Below the pieces are notes generated by a model. The model searched no databases. It worked only from the letters and a program-made list of their open reading frames with translations, and was not told where the DNA came from. Made by a program: the position numbers and the translations under genes. Below, in pieces: positions 13,440 to 20,978 of a stretch of DNA of 23,107 nucleotides. Origin of the DNA: a virus. The stretch is taken from the IMG/VR virus record IMGVR_UViG_3300032241_002751, positions 1 to 23,107 of that record. The stretch is one strand, 5' to 3'. Position 1 is the stretch's first letter. The number at the start of each line of letters is the position of its first letter.

Positions 13440-13745
13440 GCTCAACAAAATATTCAAATAGCTATCACTAAAAATAGAGGAAGAAAACGACCAAAACATT
13501 CTGAATTTATGTCAAAATATTTTTCCGAATTTTGGAAAAATAATAAAGAAAAAATGCGAGATGCATTATCAACAACTTTTCAAGCAATTTCACCAACAGG
13601 AGAAATTTATCTAACAAATAGATTACAAGAATTTTGCGAAAATAAAAATTTAAGTTATAGTACTTTATGGACTACAAGTAAAACTGGTATTACACCCAAA
13701 AAAGGGAGAAGTAAAGGATGGTTATGTCGAAACTTAGCGCCTTGA
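13428..13745 (+). pseudogene. Homing endonuclease remnant (C-terminal DNA-binding part only)
   Basis: The frame is open from 13428 (after TAA at 13425) to 13745. It encodes NRGRKRPKHSEFMSKYF, a NUMOD3-like motif of GIY-YIG/HNH homing endonucleases. A stretch SPTGEIYLTNRLQEFCENKN followed by LSYSTLWTT and ending SKGWLCR matches their NUMOD1-like helix-turn-helix tail. No nuclease domain (GIY-YIG or HNH) precedes it, only about 15 codons without a start, so the element is truncated; the internal ATG 13509 would give a 78-residue fragment. It sits inside gp43 between motif A and motif B and overlaps the resumed polymerase frame by 22 bases. Intron-less insertion of a free-standing endonuclease, now decayed, is the simplest reading. 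Confidence 0.72.
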
Positions 13746-14821
13746 GAAAGGAGGAGCTTATTGCGCGCCGTGAGCAGTTGATTAAGGATGTTGCTCGCTA
13801 TCAAAATCTTCAGATGGCGAAAAAAATCCAACTCAATTCTGCTTATGGCGCTCTTTAGCTTGGTAATAGATACTTCCGTTGGTTCTCATTCAATAATGCG
13901 GAGGCTATTACAACTTCAGGTCAGCTTTCTATTCGTTGGATCGAAAGAAAGATGAACAAGTTTATGAATAAAATTTGTAAAACTAAAGATGTAGATTATG
14001 TAATTGCATCAGATACAGATTCTATCTATGTTACTTTTGCTAATCTGATACCTGATAACTCAGATGAACTAGAAGCTGTTAAGTTAATTGATAACTTCTG
14101 TGAAAAATATATTCAATCATATATTGATAAATGTTATGATGAACTTGCGGGTATGATGAATGCATATCAGCAGAAGATGAAGATGAAGCGCGAAACTATC
14201 GCAAATAAGGGCATCTGGAAAGCTAAGAAGATGTATATTCTAAATGCCTGGAATATCGAAGGTGTACAGTTTGATAAACCTAAGTTAAAGATTCAAGGGA
14301 TTGAAGCAGTTAGAAGTTCAACTCCACATGCTTGCAGAGAAAACATCAAGAACTCTCTGTCTATCATGATGAACGAAAACCAAGAAACTCTGATTCAGTT
14401 CATTGAAAAATTCAAGAACGAATTTATTAATCTCTCGTTTGAAAATATTGCATTTCCAAGAGGAGTAAAGGGTATTGGGAAATATAAAGATTCTGCATTA
14501 ATTTATAAAAAGGGAACTCCTATTCATGTTAAAGGAGCGTTATTGTTTAATAACATGATTAAAAAGTTAAACATAAAAAGTATCCCACCAATTTCTGATG
14601 GCGATAAAATTAAATTCGCATATTTAAAGATACCAAATCCCATACAGGATACTGTTATTTCAACGCCAGATGAATTGCCAAATGAACTAGGACTAGATAA
14701 ATATATTGACAGAGACAAGCAATTTGATAAATCATTTCTTGAACCAATTAAATCTATTGCTAATATTATTGGTTGGGAAGTTGAACACAAATCAACTTTG
14801 GAAAGTTTTTTCGATGGTTAA
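13724..14821 (+). CDS. 43: DNA polymerase gp43, C-terminal part (motifs B and C), with in-frame TAG at 13856
   Basis: Frame 2 resumes polymerase sequence from ATG 13724, which has AAAGGA 5 bases upstream. MSKLSALRKEELIARREQL leads to the motif B region MAKKIQLNSAYGAL. A TAG (13856-13858) follows, then CTT and GNRYFRWFSFNNAEAITTSG, normally contiguous with SAYGAL. Motif C is IASDTDSIYV (DTD at 14012-14020). The thumb follows, ending KSTLESFFDG, which resembles the clamp-binding tail of gp43. Without the TAG the two parts total about 850 residues (T4 gp43: 898). The next start after the TAG, ATG 13952, would lose part of the palm. Either the stop is read through or bypassed, or this is a broken gene or sequence artefact. 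Confidence 0.8.
13853..13861 (+). other. CTT-TAG-CTT site inside polymerase motif B (possible ribosome hop)
   Basis: A stop codon is bracketed by two identical Leu codons, exactly between the Leu of SAYGAL and the Gly of GNRYF. Removing six bases (TAGCTT or CTTTAG) restores the family's unbroken motif. Matched take-off and landing codons around a stop are the arrangement needed for a peptidyl-tRNA hop. Whether it happens is unknown. Confidence 0.45.
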
Positions 14822-14834
14822 GGATAAGGTAAAA

Positions 14835-15113
14835 ATGAATTTACAGGAAGATGATTTTGGGTTTTCTTTAGTAACTGAAGAAGAACTAAAAGCTAATGAA
14901 GAAGCACTAAAGAAAAAAGTAGAAGAACAATCTTTAATAGTTCAGCAAACATCGGCTGAACTAAATGATAAACTTCATGGATTACGTAATATGATTATGC
15001 CACTACTTAAAAACTTATCAAAAGATTCAGAAAAAGAATATATTTGGTGGCCAAACAGAGTTGAGAAAATCACTCAATTCATTAATAAAATAAACGATTA
15101 CGTGGACAATTAA
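14835..15113 (+). CDS. Conserved small T4-like hypothetical protein
   Basis: This 92-residue charged protein begins MNLQEDDFGFSLVTEEELKA. It has a central helix rich in Glu/Lys/Gln (likely coiled coil, about residues 15-45) and ends with KEYIWWPNRVEKITQFINKI. I recall an equivalent small protein beside gp43 or uvsX in T4-like cyanophages, without assigned function. ATG 14835 has AAGG 5 bases upstream and is preferred over ATG 14814, which overlaps the polymerase end. Its stop overlaps the next start (TAATG). Confidence 0.75.
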   Translation: MNLQEDDFGFSLVTEEELKANEEALKKKVEEQSLIVQQTSAELNDKLHGLRNMIMPLLKNLSKDSEKEYIWWPNRVEKITQFINKINDYVDN

Positions 15114-15922
15114 TGATAAATTACATAGCACTAATTGTTGCGTTATGTATTTCATGTGTATCAGGATTTTATAGTATATATGGTCTAACAGCGATTTTCT
15201 CGTCTGCTTTCTATCCAATCATATTGATGGGCGCAGTATTAGAGGCGGGAAAGTTAACAACGGCATCTTGGTTATATAATAACTGGGATATCGCTTCAAG
15301 ACCATTAAAATATTATTTAACGATAATGGTTATTTTATTGATGTTAATCACATCTATGGGAACTTTTGGTTTTTTATCCAGAGCGCACATAGAACAAACA
15401 GTTTCTATTAATACCGGTAATGCAGACCAAGTAGAAATTATAAATCAAAAAATTAACGAAGAAACTCAAACTATAGATGATATAAACAAACAAATAAAAC
15501 AAATAGATGATGCTATATCAAAAATGACCGATAAGGGCCAAGCATTATCTTCATTAAAAGCAGCAGACCAACAAAGAAAAACAAGAGACCAGTTAATTCA
15601 GAAAAAAACAGAACATAATAATTCAATTTCTTCGTTGAATGAAGAAAAAATAAAACTACAATCTAATATTAAAAAATTAGAAGCAGAAGTTGGTCCAATA
15701 AAATATATTGCACAATTATTGTATGGTAGTGATGGTTACGATGTAACTGAAAAGGCAGTAAGATATGTAATAATGCTATTAGTTATAGTATTTGATCCAT
15801 TGGCCGTCGTTCTTTTGATTGCAGCAAATTTTGGATTGAGTCGCCAAAAAAAGAGCTTGCCTTTAACTGAAAAACGAGGTATACTTAAAATACCTAGCAA
15901 TGTGCTAGACAAACATCCATAA
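15113..15922 (+). CDS. Membrane protein with periplasmic or cytoplasmic coiled coil, conserved in T4-like phages
   Basis: This 269-residue protein has three N-terminal membrane segments (about residues 4-25, 29-48 and 67-92), a long charged coiled coil (about 105-195, with NDINKQIKQI-like heptads and many Gln/Lys) and a fourth membrane segment (about 216-240, VIMLLVIVFDPLAVVLLIAA). The motif SAFYPIILMGAVLEAGKLTTASWLY around the second segment is one I recognise from a conserved T4-like cyanophage membrane protein. Its function is unknown; host membrane remodelling or superinfection control are only guesses. It is translationally coupled to the upstream small gene (TAATG). A 57-base gap with a hairpin separates it from uvsX. 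Confidence 0.8.
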   Translation: MINYIALIVALCISCVSGFYSIYGLTAIFSSAFYPIILMGAVLEAGKLTTASWLYNNWDIASRPLKYYLTIMVILLMLITSMGTFGFLSRAHIEQTVSINTGNADQVEIINQKINEETQTIDDINKQIKQIDDAISKMTDKGQALSSLKAADQQRKTRDQLIQKKTEHNNSISSLNEEKIKLQSNIKKLEAEVGPIKYIAQLLYGSDGYDVTEKAVRYVIMLLVIVFDPLAVVLLIAANFGLSRQKKSLPLTEKRGILKIPSNVLDKHP

Positions 15923-15930
15923 ATAATTCG

Positions 15931-15949
15931 ACAGAGGTAGCACCTTTGT
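15931..15949 (+). repeat. Hairpin in the uvsX leader
   Basis: ACAGAGGT (15931-15938) pairs with ACCTTTGT (15942-15949) with one G-U wobble around a 3-base AGC loop. It lies 31 bases before the uvsX ATG. No T run follows, so it is more likely a protein-binding or mRNA stability element than a terminator. Confidence 0.4.
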
Positions 15950-15979
15950 ATAAATCAAACAGCATTGAAAGGAAAACAA

Positions 15980-17032
15980 ATGAGCAATCTAATTGATAAA
16001 CTTATAAACTCAGGTTCAATCAAAGAATCATATATTCTATCGCAATCACCATATTTCTTAGATAAAGATACAATTACAACAGACCTCCCGATTTTGAATG
16101 TAGCTTTTTCTGGAAAGCTAGAGGGCGGATTAATTCCCGGCCTAACAGTATTTGCAGGAGCATCAAAGTCGTTTAAAACTATGTTAGGTCTTTATTGTAT
16201 GAAGGCATACTTCAATAAGTATGAAGATGCGGTTTGTCTTTTTTACGATACTGAATTTGGCACGCCTCCTGCATATCTTAATTCTTTAGGAATTGATACA
16301 AAGCGTGTTATTCATATCCCAGTTGAGCATGTAGAACAATTAAAGTTTGATATTGTTAAGAGGCTTAATGAAATTAAGCGTGGCGACAAAGTTTTTATTA
16401 TGATTGATTCTCTTGGTAATCTTGCTTCTAAGAAAGAAGTTGAAGATGCAGAAGAAGAAAAGACAGCAGTTGATATGACTCGTGCAAAGGCGATTAGAAG
16501 TTTACTTCGAATCATCACTCCGCACTTGACTACAAAAGATTTACCTTGTATCATTATTAATCATGTATATCAAACAATGGAATTATATTCTAAGGTTGTA
16601 ATTCCAGGCGGTACAGCAGTAACCTATGCTGCTAATCAAATCTTTGTCATTACAAAGGCTCAAGAAAAGGATAGTTCTGGCGAAATTGAAGGATACAAGT
16701 TTACTATCAATATTGAGAAGTCTAGGTTCGTTAAGGAAAAATCAAAGCTGCCCTTTGTAGTAACATACGAAAAGGGTATCAACAAATGGTCTGGACTTGT
16801 TGATTTGGCAATGGAATCAAAACATGTTCAACAGCCAAAGAAGGGATGGTATTGTTTATCTGACCCAGAAACAGGCGAATTGTTTGAACCGAATATGCGA
16901 TATGATGCGTTAGCTTCAAATAGTGAAATCTGGAATAAGCTACTAAAAGATAATTCATTTAAAACTTATATTGAAAACAAGTATTCTATGAATACAAATT
17001 TAGTGGGCGAAGAATCTGATCTCGAACAATGA
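15980..17032 (+). CDS. uvsX: UvsX RecA-like recombinase
   Basis: This 350-residue protein (T4 UvsX is 391) forms filaments on single-stranded DNA and drives strand exchange in recombination-dependent replication. Walker A is GASKSFKT (60-67), with the Ser-Phe variant common in UvsX. Walker B is FIMIDSLGN (139-147). The segment NHVYQTMELYSKVVIPGG carries the DNA-binding loop region, and KSRFVKEKSKLPF is typical of UvsX. The start at ATG 15980 has AAAGGA 6 bases upstream; an in-frame codon at 15965 is less likely. Gene 41 follows 8 bases later, giving the T4 order uvsX-40/41. Confidence 0.95.
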   Translation: MSNLIDKLINSGSIKESYILSQSPYFLDKDTITTDLPILNVAFSGKLEGGLIPGLTVFAGASKSFKTMLGLYCMKAYFNKYEDAVCLFYDTEFGTPPAYLNSLGIDTKRVIHIPVEHVEQLKFDIVKRLNEIKRGDKVFIMIDSLGNLASKKEVEDAEEEKTAVDMTRAKAIRSLLRIITPHLTTKDLPCIIINHVYQTMELYSKVVIPGGTAVTYAANQIFVITKAQEKDSSGEIEGYKFTINIEKSRFVKEKSKLPFVVTYEKGINKWSGLVDLAMESKHVQQPKKGWYCLSDPETGELFEPNMRYDALASNSEIWNKLLKDNSFKTYIENKYSMNTNLVGEESDLEQ

Positions 17033-17040
17033 GGTGTTGA

Positions 17041-18441
17041 ATGAGTTTGGAATTGGTTATATTAGAAAATCTATTATACAACGAAGAGTATACTAGAAAG
17101 GTTATACCATTTTTAAAGTCAGAATATTTTTCAGATTATAACGAAAGAGTTATCTATGAAACCATAGATACTTTTTTCAAGAAGTTTAACGTTTGTCCAT
17201 CAATAGAATCTTTGTCAATTGATCTTTCTAATGTTCAATTGAATGAAAATTCTTTTAAGACGTGTAAAGAAATTGTTTCTGGTCTTAGCAAACCAGAAAC
17301 AAATACTGACTGGCTTATGGGTCAAACAGAAAAGTGGTGTCAAGAAAAAGCGATTTATAATGCACTAATGCATTCTATTTCTATTCTTGATGATAAATCA
17401 GGTAAACAATCAAAGGGAGCAATCCCTCAGATATTGTCTGATGCGATTGCTGTATCTTTTGATACGCATATCGGCCATGATTTCATTGATGATTTCGAAG
17501 CCCGCTATGAGTTCTATCACAAGAAAGAAGTCAGAATACCTTTTGATCTTGATTACATGAATAAGATCACAGGTGGCGGTCTACCAAGAAAAACTCTCAA
17601 TATTATTATTGCGGGAACTAATGTTGGTAAGTCGCTGTTCATGTGTCATTGTGCAGCTGCAAATTTGATCGCTGGTTCTAACGTTTTGTATATCACTCTT
17701 GAAATGAGTGAAGAAAGAATCGCAGAACGCATTGATGCAAATTTGCTTGATATTACAATGGATGAATTGAAAATCATTCCAAAAGATTTATATGATAAAA
17801 AGATAAATAGAGTTAAGCAGAAAACGGTAGGTAAGTTAATCGTTAAAGAGTATCCAACTGCTGCTGCAGGAAGTGCAAACTTTAGGCATCTAATTAATGA
17901 GTTAAAGATTAAGCGTAACTTTGTTCCTGATATTATCTATATTGATTATTTGAATATCTGTTCTTCCTCAAGACTAAAGCTTAGTTCATCTGTAAATTCT
18001 TATACTTTGGTTAAGGCTATCGCAGAAGAACTAAGAGGGCTTGCAGTTGAAAACAACGTGCCTATTGTTTCTGCAACTCAGGTAAACAGAAGTGGTTTCA
18101 CTGATTCTGATTTTGGTATTGAAAATACTTCTGAGAGTTTTGGTTTGCCAGCAACAGCTGATTTTATGGTTGGATTAATTTCAACTGAAGAATTAGCAGG
18201 GCTCAATCAAATTATGGTTAAGCAGTTAAAGAATAGGTATGGTGATCCAAATATTAATAAACGGTTCGTCATTGGGATTGATCGCAGCAAGATGAGATTG
18301 TATGATGTAGAACAGGAAGCTCAAACATTAACAAATGATGATATGTCGGTTTTCGATAATTCTAAGTTTGGTCATGAAGATAATGAAAGGAGCAGCCCAA
18401 AAAAGAAATTTAACAAAAAAATGTTTGATGGGTTTAAGTAA
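17041..18441 (+). CDS. 41: Replicative DNA helicase gp41 (DnaB-like)
   Basis: This 466-residue helicase (T4 gp41 is 475) forms a hexamer that unwinds the fork in the 5'-3' direction and partners primase. An N-terminal helical domain is followed by a RecA-like motor. Walker A is AGTNVGKS (191-198), the catalytic-Glu region ITLEMSEERIAERID lies around 218-232, and Walker B is IIYIDYLN (298-305). ATQVNRSGF and KNRYGDPN (arginine finger area) follow. The C-terminal tail is charged (SSPKKKFNKK), as is usual. It starts 8 bases after uvsX with GAGG upstream. Confidence 0.95.
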   Translation: MSLELVILENLLYNEEYTRKVIPFLKSEYFSDYNERVIYETIDTFFKKFNVCPSIESLSIDLSNVQLNENSFKTCKEIVSGLSKPETNTDWLMGQTEKWCQEKAIYNALMHSISILDDKSGKQSKGAIPQILSDAIAVSFDTHIGHDFIDDFEARYEFYHKKEVRIPFDLDYMNKITGGGLPRKTLNIIIAGTNVGKSLFMCHCAAANLIAGSNVLYITLEMSEERIAERIDANLLDITMDELKIIPKDLYDKKINRVKQKTVGKLIVKEYPTAAAGSANFRHLINELKIKRNFVPDIIYIDYLNICSSSRLKLSSSVNSYTLVKAIAEELRGLAVENNVPIVSATQVNRSGFTDSDFGIENTSESFGLPATADFMVGLISTEELAGLNQIMVKQLKNRYGDPNINKRFVIGIDRSKMRLYDVEQEAQTLTNDDMSVFDNSKFGHEDNERSSPKKKFNKKMFDGFK

Positions 18442-18621
18442 ATGAAAAAATTAGAACTTTGGTTATTTAAAAAATTGATTAGAAGAAAAATACATCAAGG
18501 TTCTGTACCTGAAATATACAAAATTGTATATGAAGTTTCTTTAAAAGAATATAATAAAGAAAAATCATATACAATACAAAACTATCTAACCGAATGCTTT
18601 CACAAATCTTTCTGGAAATAA
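18442..18621 (+). CDS. Small conserved protein downstream of gp41
   Basis: A 59-residue basic protein starts right after the gp41 stop: MKKLELWLFKKLIRRKIHQG, then EIYKIVYEVSLKEYNKE and NYLTECFHKSFWK. I recall similar small proteins with an N-terminal KLE(I/L)WLF motif after gene 41 in T4-like cyanophages; the function is unknown. The helical, Lys/Arg-rich start could bind nucleic acid or a membrane. No separate ribosome binding site is seen, so it is probably coupled to gp41. The stop overlaps an ATG (TAATG) in the next frame. Confidence 0.7.
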   Translation: MKKLELWLFKKLIRRKIHQGSVPEIYKIVYEVSLKEYNKEKSYTIQNYLTECFHKSFWK

Positions 18622-18635
18622 TGTGGAGAAACATG

Positions 18636-18812
18636 ATGAACTATAGTATTGTTAATGTTGACGATATGTTTGCTGTCAAGGAAACTGCAACGGAACAGAT
18701 TATTAAGACTTTCAAGACAAAAGAAAAGGCTCGTAAGTTAATGAAGCATTTAAATCTTGGTGGTGGATTTGATGCATGGACTCCAACTTTTATTGTTCGT
18801 AAAATCAAGTAA
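18636..18812 (+). CDS. Small hypothetical protein
   Basis: A 58-residue protein begins MNYSIVNVDDMFAVKETATE and has a basic helix KTKEKARKLMKHLN, then GGGFDAWTPTFIVRKIK. The layout (strand, helix, strand) resembles small phage proteins with a single alpha/beta unit; I do not recognise a family. GGAG at 18625-18628 fits ATG 18636 (7 bases) best; ATG 18633 and ATG 18621 are in the same frame. It is the last gene before the noncoding region and late promoter. Confidence 0.65.
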   Translation: MNYSIVNVDDMFAVKETATEQIIKTFKTKEKARKLMKHLNLGGGFDAWTPTFIVRKIK

Positions 18813-18814
18813 AA

Positions 18815-18822
18815 TATAAATA
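18815..18822 (+). promoter_or_regulatory. T4-type late promoter box before the noncoding RNA region
   Basis: TATAAATA matches the T4 late consensus exactly and lies 2 bases after a stop codon, with no protein gene starting for 190 bases. It is positioned to transcribe the structured region 18827-18968. Confidence 0.6.
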
Positions 18823-18826
18823 AGCA

Positions 18827-18968
18827 AAGAGTTTAAATGTTTGAGTAGTAATACTCAAGAGGCAATGCGCATTTTGGATAATTTGCACGGAATAGCTGGG
18901 ACCAACAGTGGGGTTCTGCCCAGCACATTTAAGCTGTTTTAAAGGTGGAGCATGCTCCACCTTTTTTT
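18827..18968 (+). ncRNA. Candidate noncoding RNA, about 140 nt, family not recognised
   Basis: No convincing ORF fills 18813-19005. The region instead has its own promoter box and terminator. It contains a perfect 7-bp hairpin with a GTAA (GNRA) tetraloop (18841-18858), a GCTGGG/CCCAGC stem (18895-18900 with 18919-18924), and a possible closing AAATG/CATTT pairing (18835-18839 with 18870-18874). A competing CAGC/GCTG pairing (18921-18924 with 18933-18936) would disrupt the second stem. GC content is higher than in nearby intergenic DNA. It does not look like a tRNA, and I do not recognise a known riboswitch or sRNA family. It may be a free small RNA or, if termination is conditional, a leader of the late operon. 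Confidence 0.6.
18941..18968 (+). terminator. Rho-independent terminator ending the noncoding RNA
   Basis: AAAGGTGGAGC (18941-18951) pairs perfectly with GCTCCACCTTT (18954-18964), and the T run continues to 18968. This is an 11-bp stem with a very short apparent loop, probably 4 bases in practice. It closes the structured region just before the next late promoter. Confidence 0.93.
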
Positions 18969-18972
18969 ATTT

Positions 18973-18980
18973 TATAAATA
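18973..18980 (+). promoter_or_regulatory. T4-type late promoter box of the head-protein operon
   Basis: TATAAATA, exact T4 late consensus, lies directly after the terminator and 25 bases before the ATG at 19006. It would drive the four coupled genes and the virion gene that follow. Confidence 0.7.
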
Positions 18981-19005
18981 GTTAAAAACAAACGGAACTT
19001 TTTAT

Positions 19006-19638
19006 ATGATAAAATTCAAAGAACTAATTCTTGAAAACGTAAAAGAGCCAAATCCAAGAGCAATACATTATTTTGATTTGGACGATACTTTATTTTCACA
19101 TGATAATCATAAATTGCGTGTTCATGTTTTAGATCAACATGGCAGAAGAGTTCGTTCTCTGACAAATCAAGAATATAATACGCACCAATTGCCTGATAAT
19201 CATTCATATGATTATAGAGAATTTCGTAATTCTGATTTGTTTGGAGAAACAGCCAAACCAATTAAAAAAACATTATCAAAGCTTAAAGCTTTACAAAAAA
19301 ACGGACATAAAGTTGAGATATTAACTGCTAGACAAGACTTAGATGACAAAGATCGTTTTGCCCATCATATGAAAAAATTCGGCGTTGATATAGATCAAGT
19401 TCATGTAAGAAGAGCAGGTAATTTACCAGGCAAAACTCCTGATGCAAAAGCCTCTGTTGTTCGTGATGCAATTAATAGAAACGGTCATAACGAAGTTCAT
19501 TTATATGACGACTCTCATGAAAATTTAAATAAATTTTTAAGTTTGAAACGTGAACATCCAGAAGTAGAGTTTAACGCTCATCATGTTCAACATGATCCAG
19601 AAACTGGAAAAGTTGCAATTACTACAAGGAAAGTATAA
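19006..19638 (+). CDS. HAD-superfamily phosphatase with capsid-targeting-like N-terminus
   Basis: This 210-residue HAD phosphohydrolase has motif I FDLDDTLF (nucleophile D24, acid D26), motif II ILTARQ (105-110), a basic loop around K143/K148 and the closing acidic motif LYDDSHENL (166-174). Phage HAD proteins of this size include 3'-phosphatase domains of polynucleotide kinases and nucleotidases; the substrate cannot be fixed. The N-terminus MIKFKELILE fits the pattern (M, F at 4, [I/L]-x-E at 8-10) shared by the next three genes, which resembles T4 internal-protein targeting peptides cut by the prohead protease. It is translated late from the 18973 promoter, and its stop overlaps the next start (TAATG). 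Confidence 0.82.
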   Translation: MIKFKELILENVKEPNPRAIHYFDLDDTLFSHDNHKLRVHVLDQHGRRVRSLTNQEYNTHQLPDNHSYDYREFRNSDLFGETAKPIKKTLSKLKALQKNGHKVEILTARQDLDDKDRFAHHMKKFGVDIDQVHVRRAGNLPGKTPDAKASVVRDAINRNGHNEVHLYDDSHENLNKFLSLKREHPEVEFNAHHVQHDPETGKVAITTRKV

Positions 19639-20978
19639 TGTTAAAATTTATAGAATATATAATTGAAAGCAAAGGCGCTTCAACTGCATTTTCCGGCCAT
19701 GCTAACGAACATTTCACACATGCTTTATTAAAAGAATATATCAATCATGTATCTAGGTCTTTAAAAAAAGGTTTAGATTATGATGCAGCGCATGAAGCTG
19801 CGCTTAAACACATGAATAATATTAAATATGAAAAGCATGCAGATATTCCAGAAGTACAAAACTCTCGTCAGTCTTTAGGCGATGATGAGATGTCTGCCAT
19901 ACATAACGACTCTAAAAAAACAGCAACTGCTCTTTTAAACCATATCAAAGACAATTATGGTCATGCTGTTGAAGATTCTTATCATACTGGAAAAATTGGT
20001 CCAAAAGGAGTTAAAGACTTAACTGGCGGTCAAGGTTCTGAGGCTGATATTTTATTGAAAACTAGATCGCCACAGGGTCAACAAGATACAGCTAAAGCTA
20101 TATTAGAACATATTGGTTCTTCTCTAAAATATTCAAAGGCTAAAACGAATCAAATTAAAATTCATTCTCCAACTATAAACAAAATGGCAGAAATAATAGA
20201 TGCGCATCATAAAGCTATGCATGGTAATAGTTCGGGAATACATGAAATATTGAATAATATAGGAAAAGAAGGTATTGCCGCACAAAGAGCAGCTCTTGCA
20301 AAACATCATAATGTACTTTCTGAATATTTTAACAACGCAAAAATACCAAAAATGACATATGCGCCTGTTACAGATGAACATGGTAATATAACTGGCGGCG
20401 CTTTATCACAGGATGCAGTAAGTCATATTAGAGATAGTAAAGATCCTAGATTACAAGCAGCCTATGCAGATATGTCTGCAGAAAATCTTAAAATGAAAAC
20501 TAAAATAGCAGCTACGCTTCATAATGCTATGGCAAATGTTTTAGATCATCGATCTAACGATCCAAATCATGCTGCAATAAAAGAATCATTGTTAAGATCA
20601 ATGGGCAATCTTAAAACGGATAAGCTTCCAACCTTTTTAGTTTCAACAGAAAGAAATAAACCACGAGCATCAATTTATGATACAGGCAATTTTTTTACAC
20701 AACATTTAGCACATAATGGTACAGATCAACATAATTACACAGGAAAATCTACGTTCACAGCAGGTCCCCTTTCATTTGCATTAGATGCAAGACCAACGAC
20801 AAGTAAACCCCCTATTACAAGTTTTCCGATAAACACAACGATTAATGTGTCAGACATTAAAAAAGGATTTGATACGCCTAAAGAAAAATTACCAAAACAA
20901 CAAAACCCAACAACACCGCCACTAAGTAATGATGGTACTCATGGAGGACCAATGTTTAAAGGACCATTAGATGCATAA
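19638..20978 (+). CDS. Virion-associated protein of unknown function, possible PD-(D/E)XK nuclease-like fold
   Basis: This 446-residue protein carries the shared N-terminal motif MLKFIEYIIES. A region GQGSEADILLKT (132-142) followed by SSLKYSK (161-167) resembles the D-x(n)-[E/S]-x-K core of PD-(D/E)XK nucleases, with N-terminal helices containing E24 and H25. This is a weak pattern match and could be wrong. The middle is helical, rich in Ala and His. The C-terminal third is Pro/Thr-rich and low in structure (KLPKQQNPTTPPLSNDGTHGG). It overlaps the next gene by 8 bases. Packaging in the head is inferred from the N-terminus. Confidence 0.65.
   Translation: MLKFIEYIIESKGASTAFSGHANEHFTHALLKEYINHVSRSLKKGLDYDAAHEAALKHMNNIKYEKHADIPEVQNSRQSLGDDEMSAIHNDSKKTATALLNHIKDNYGHAVEDSYHTGKIGPKGVKDLTGGQGSEADILLKTRSPQGQQDTAKAILEHIGSSLKYSKAKTNQIKIHSPTINKMAEIIDAHHKAMHGNSSGIHEILNNIGKEGIAAQRAALAKHHNVLSEYFNNAKIPKMTYAPVTDEHGNITGGALSQDAVSHIRDSKDPRLQAAYADMSAENLKMKTKIAATLHNAMANVLDHRSNDPNHAAIKESLLRSMGNLKTDKLPTFLVSTERNKPRASIYDTGNFFTQHLAHNGTDQHNYTGKSTFTAGPLSFALDARPTTSKPPITSFPINTTINVSDIKKGFDTPKEKLPKQQNPTTPPLSNDGTHGGPMFKGPLDA

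Noticed and set aside
13395-13745. Group I intron in gp43
   Set aside because: Endonuclease-like coding sequence fills almost the whole insertion, leaving no room for a catalytic core, and the downstream part has its own ribosome binding site and start.
13509-13745. Intact 78-residue gene from ATG 13509
   Set aside because: The motif-bearing frame extends upstream of this ATG without a start, there is no ribosome binding site, and no nuclease domain is present, so a fragment is more likely.
13856-13858. Genome-wide reassignment of TAG to an amino acid
   Set aside because: TAG ends the GNAT gene normally at 4053-4055, no other recognised gene contains an in-frame TAG, and no suppressor tRNA gene is seen here.
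15927-15954. Sigma-70 promoter before uvsX (TTCGAC-N16-TATAAA)
   Set aside because: The -35 is too far from consensus to support in such AT-rich sequence.
18823-18940. tRNA or known riboswitch in the noncoding region
   Set aside because: The pieces do not form an acceptor stem, anticodon arm and T arm, and I found no match to a riboswitch consensus I know. A terminator followed by a new promoter argues against a leader.
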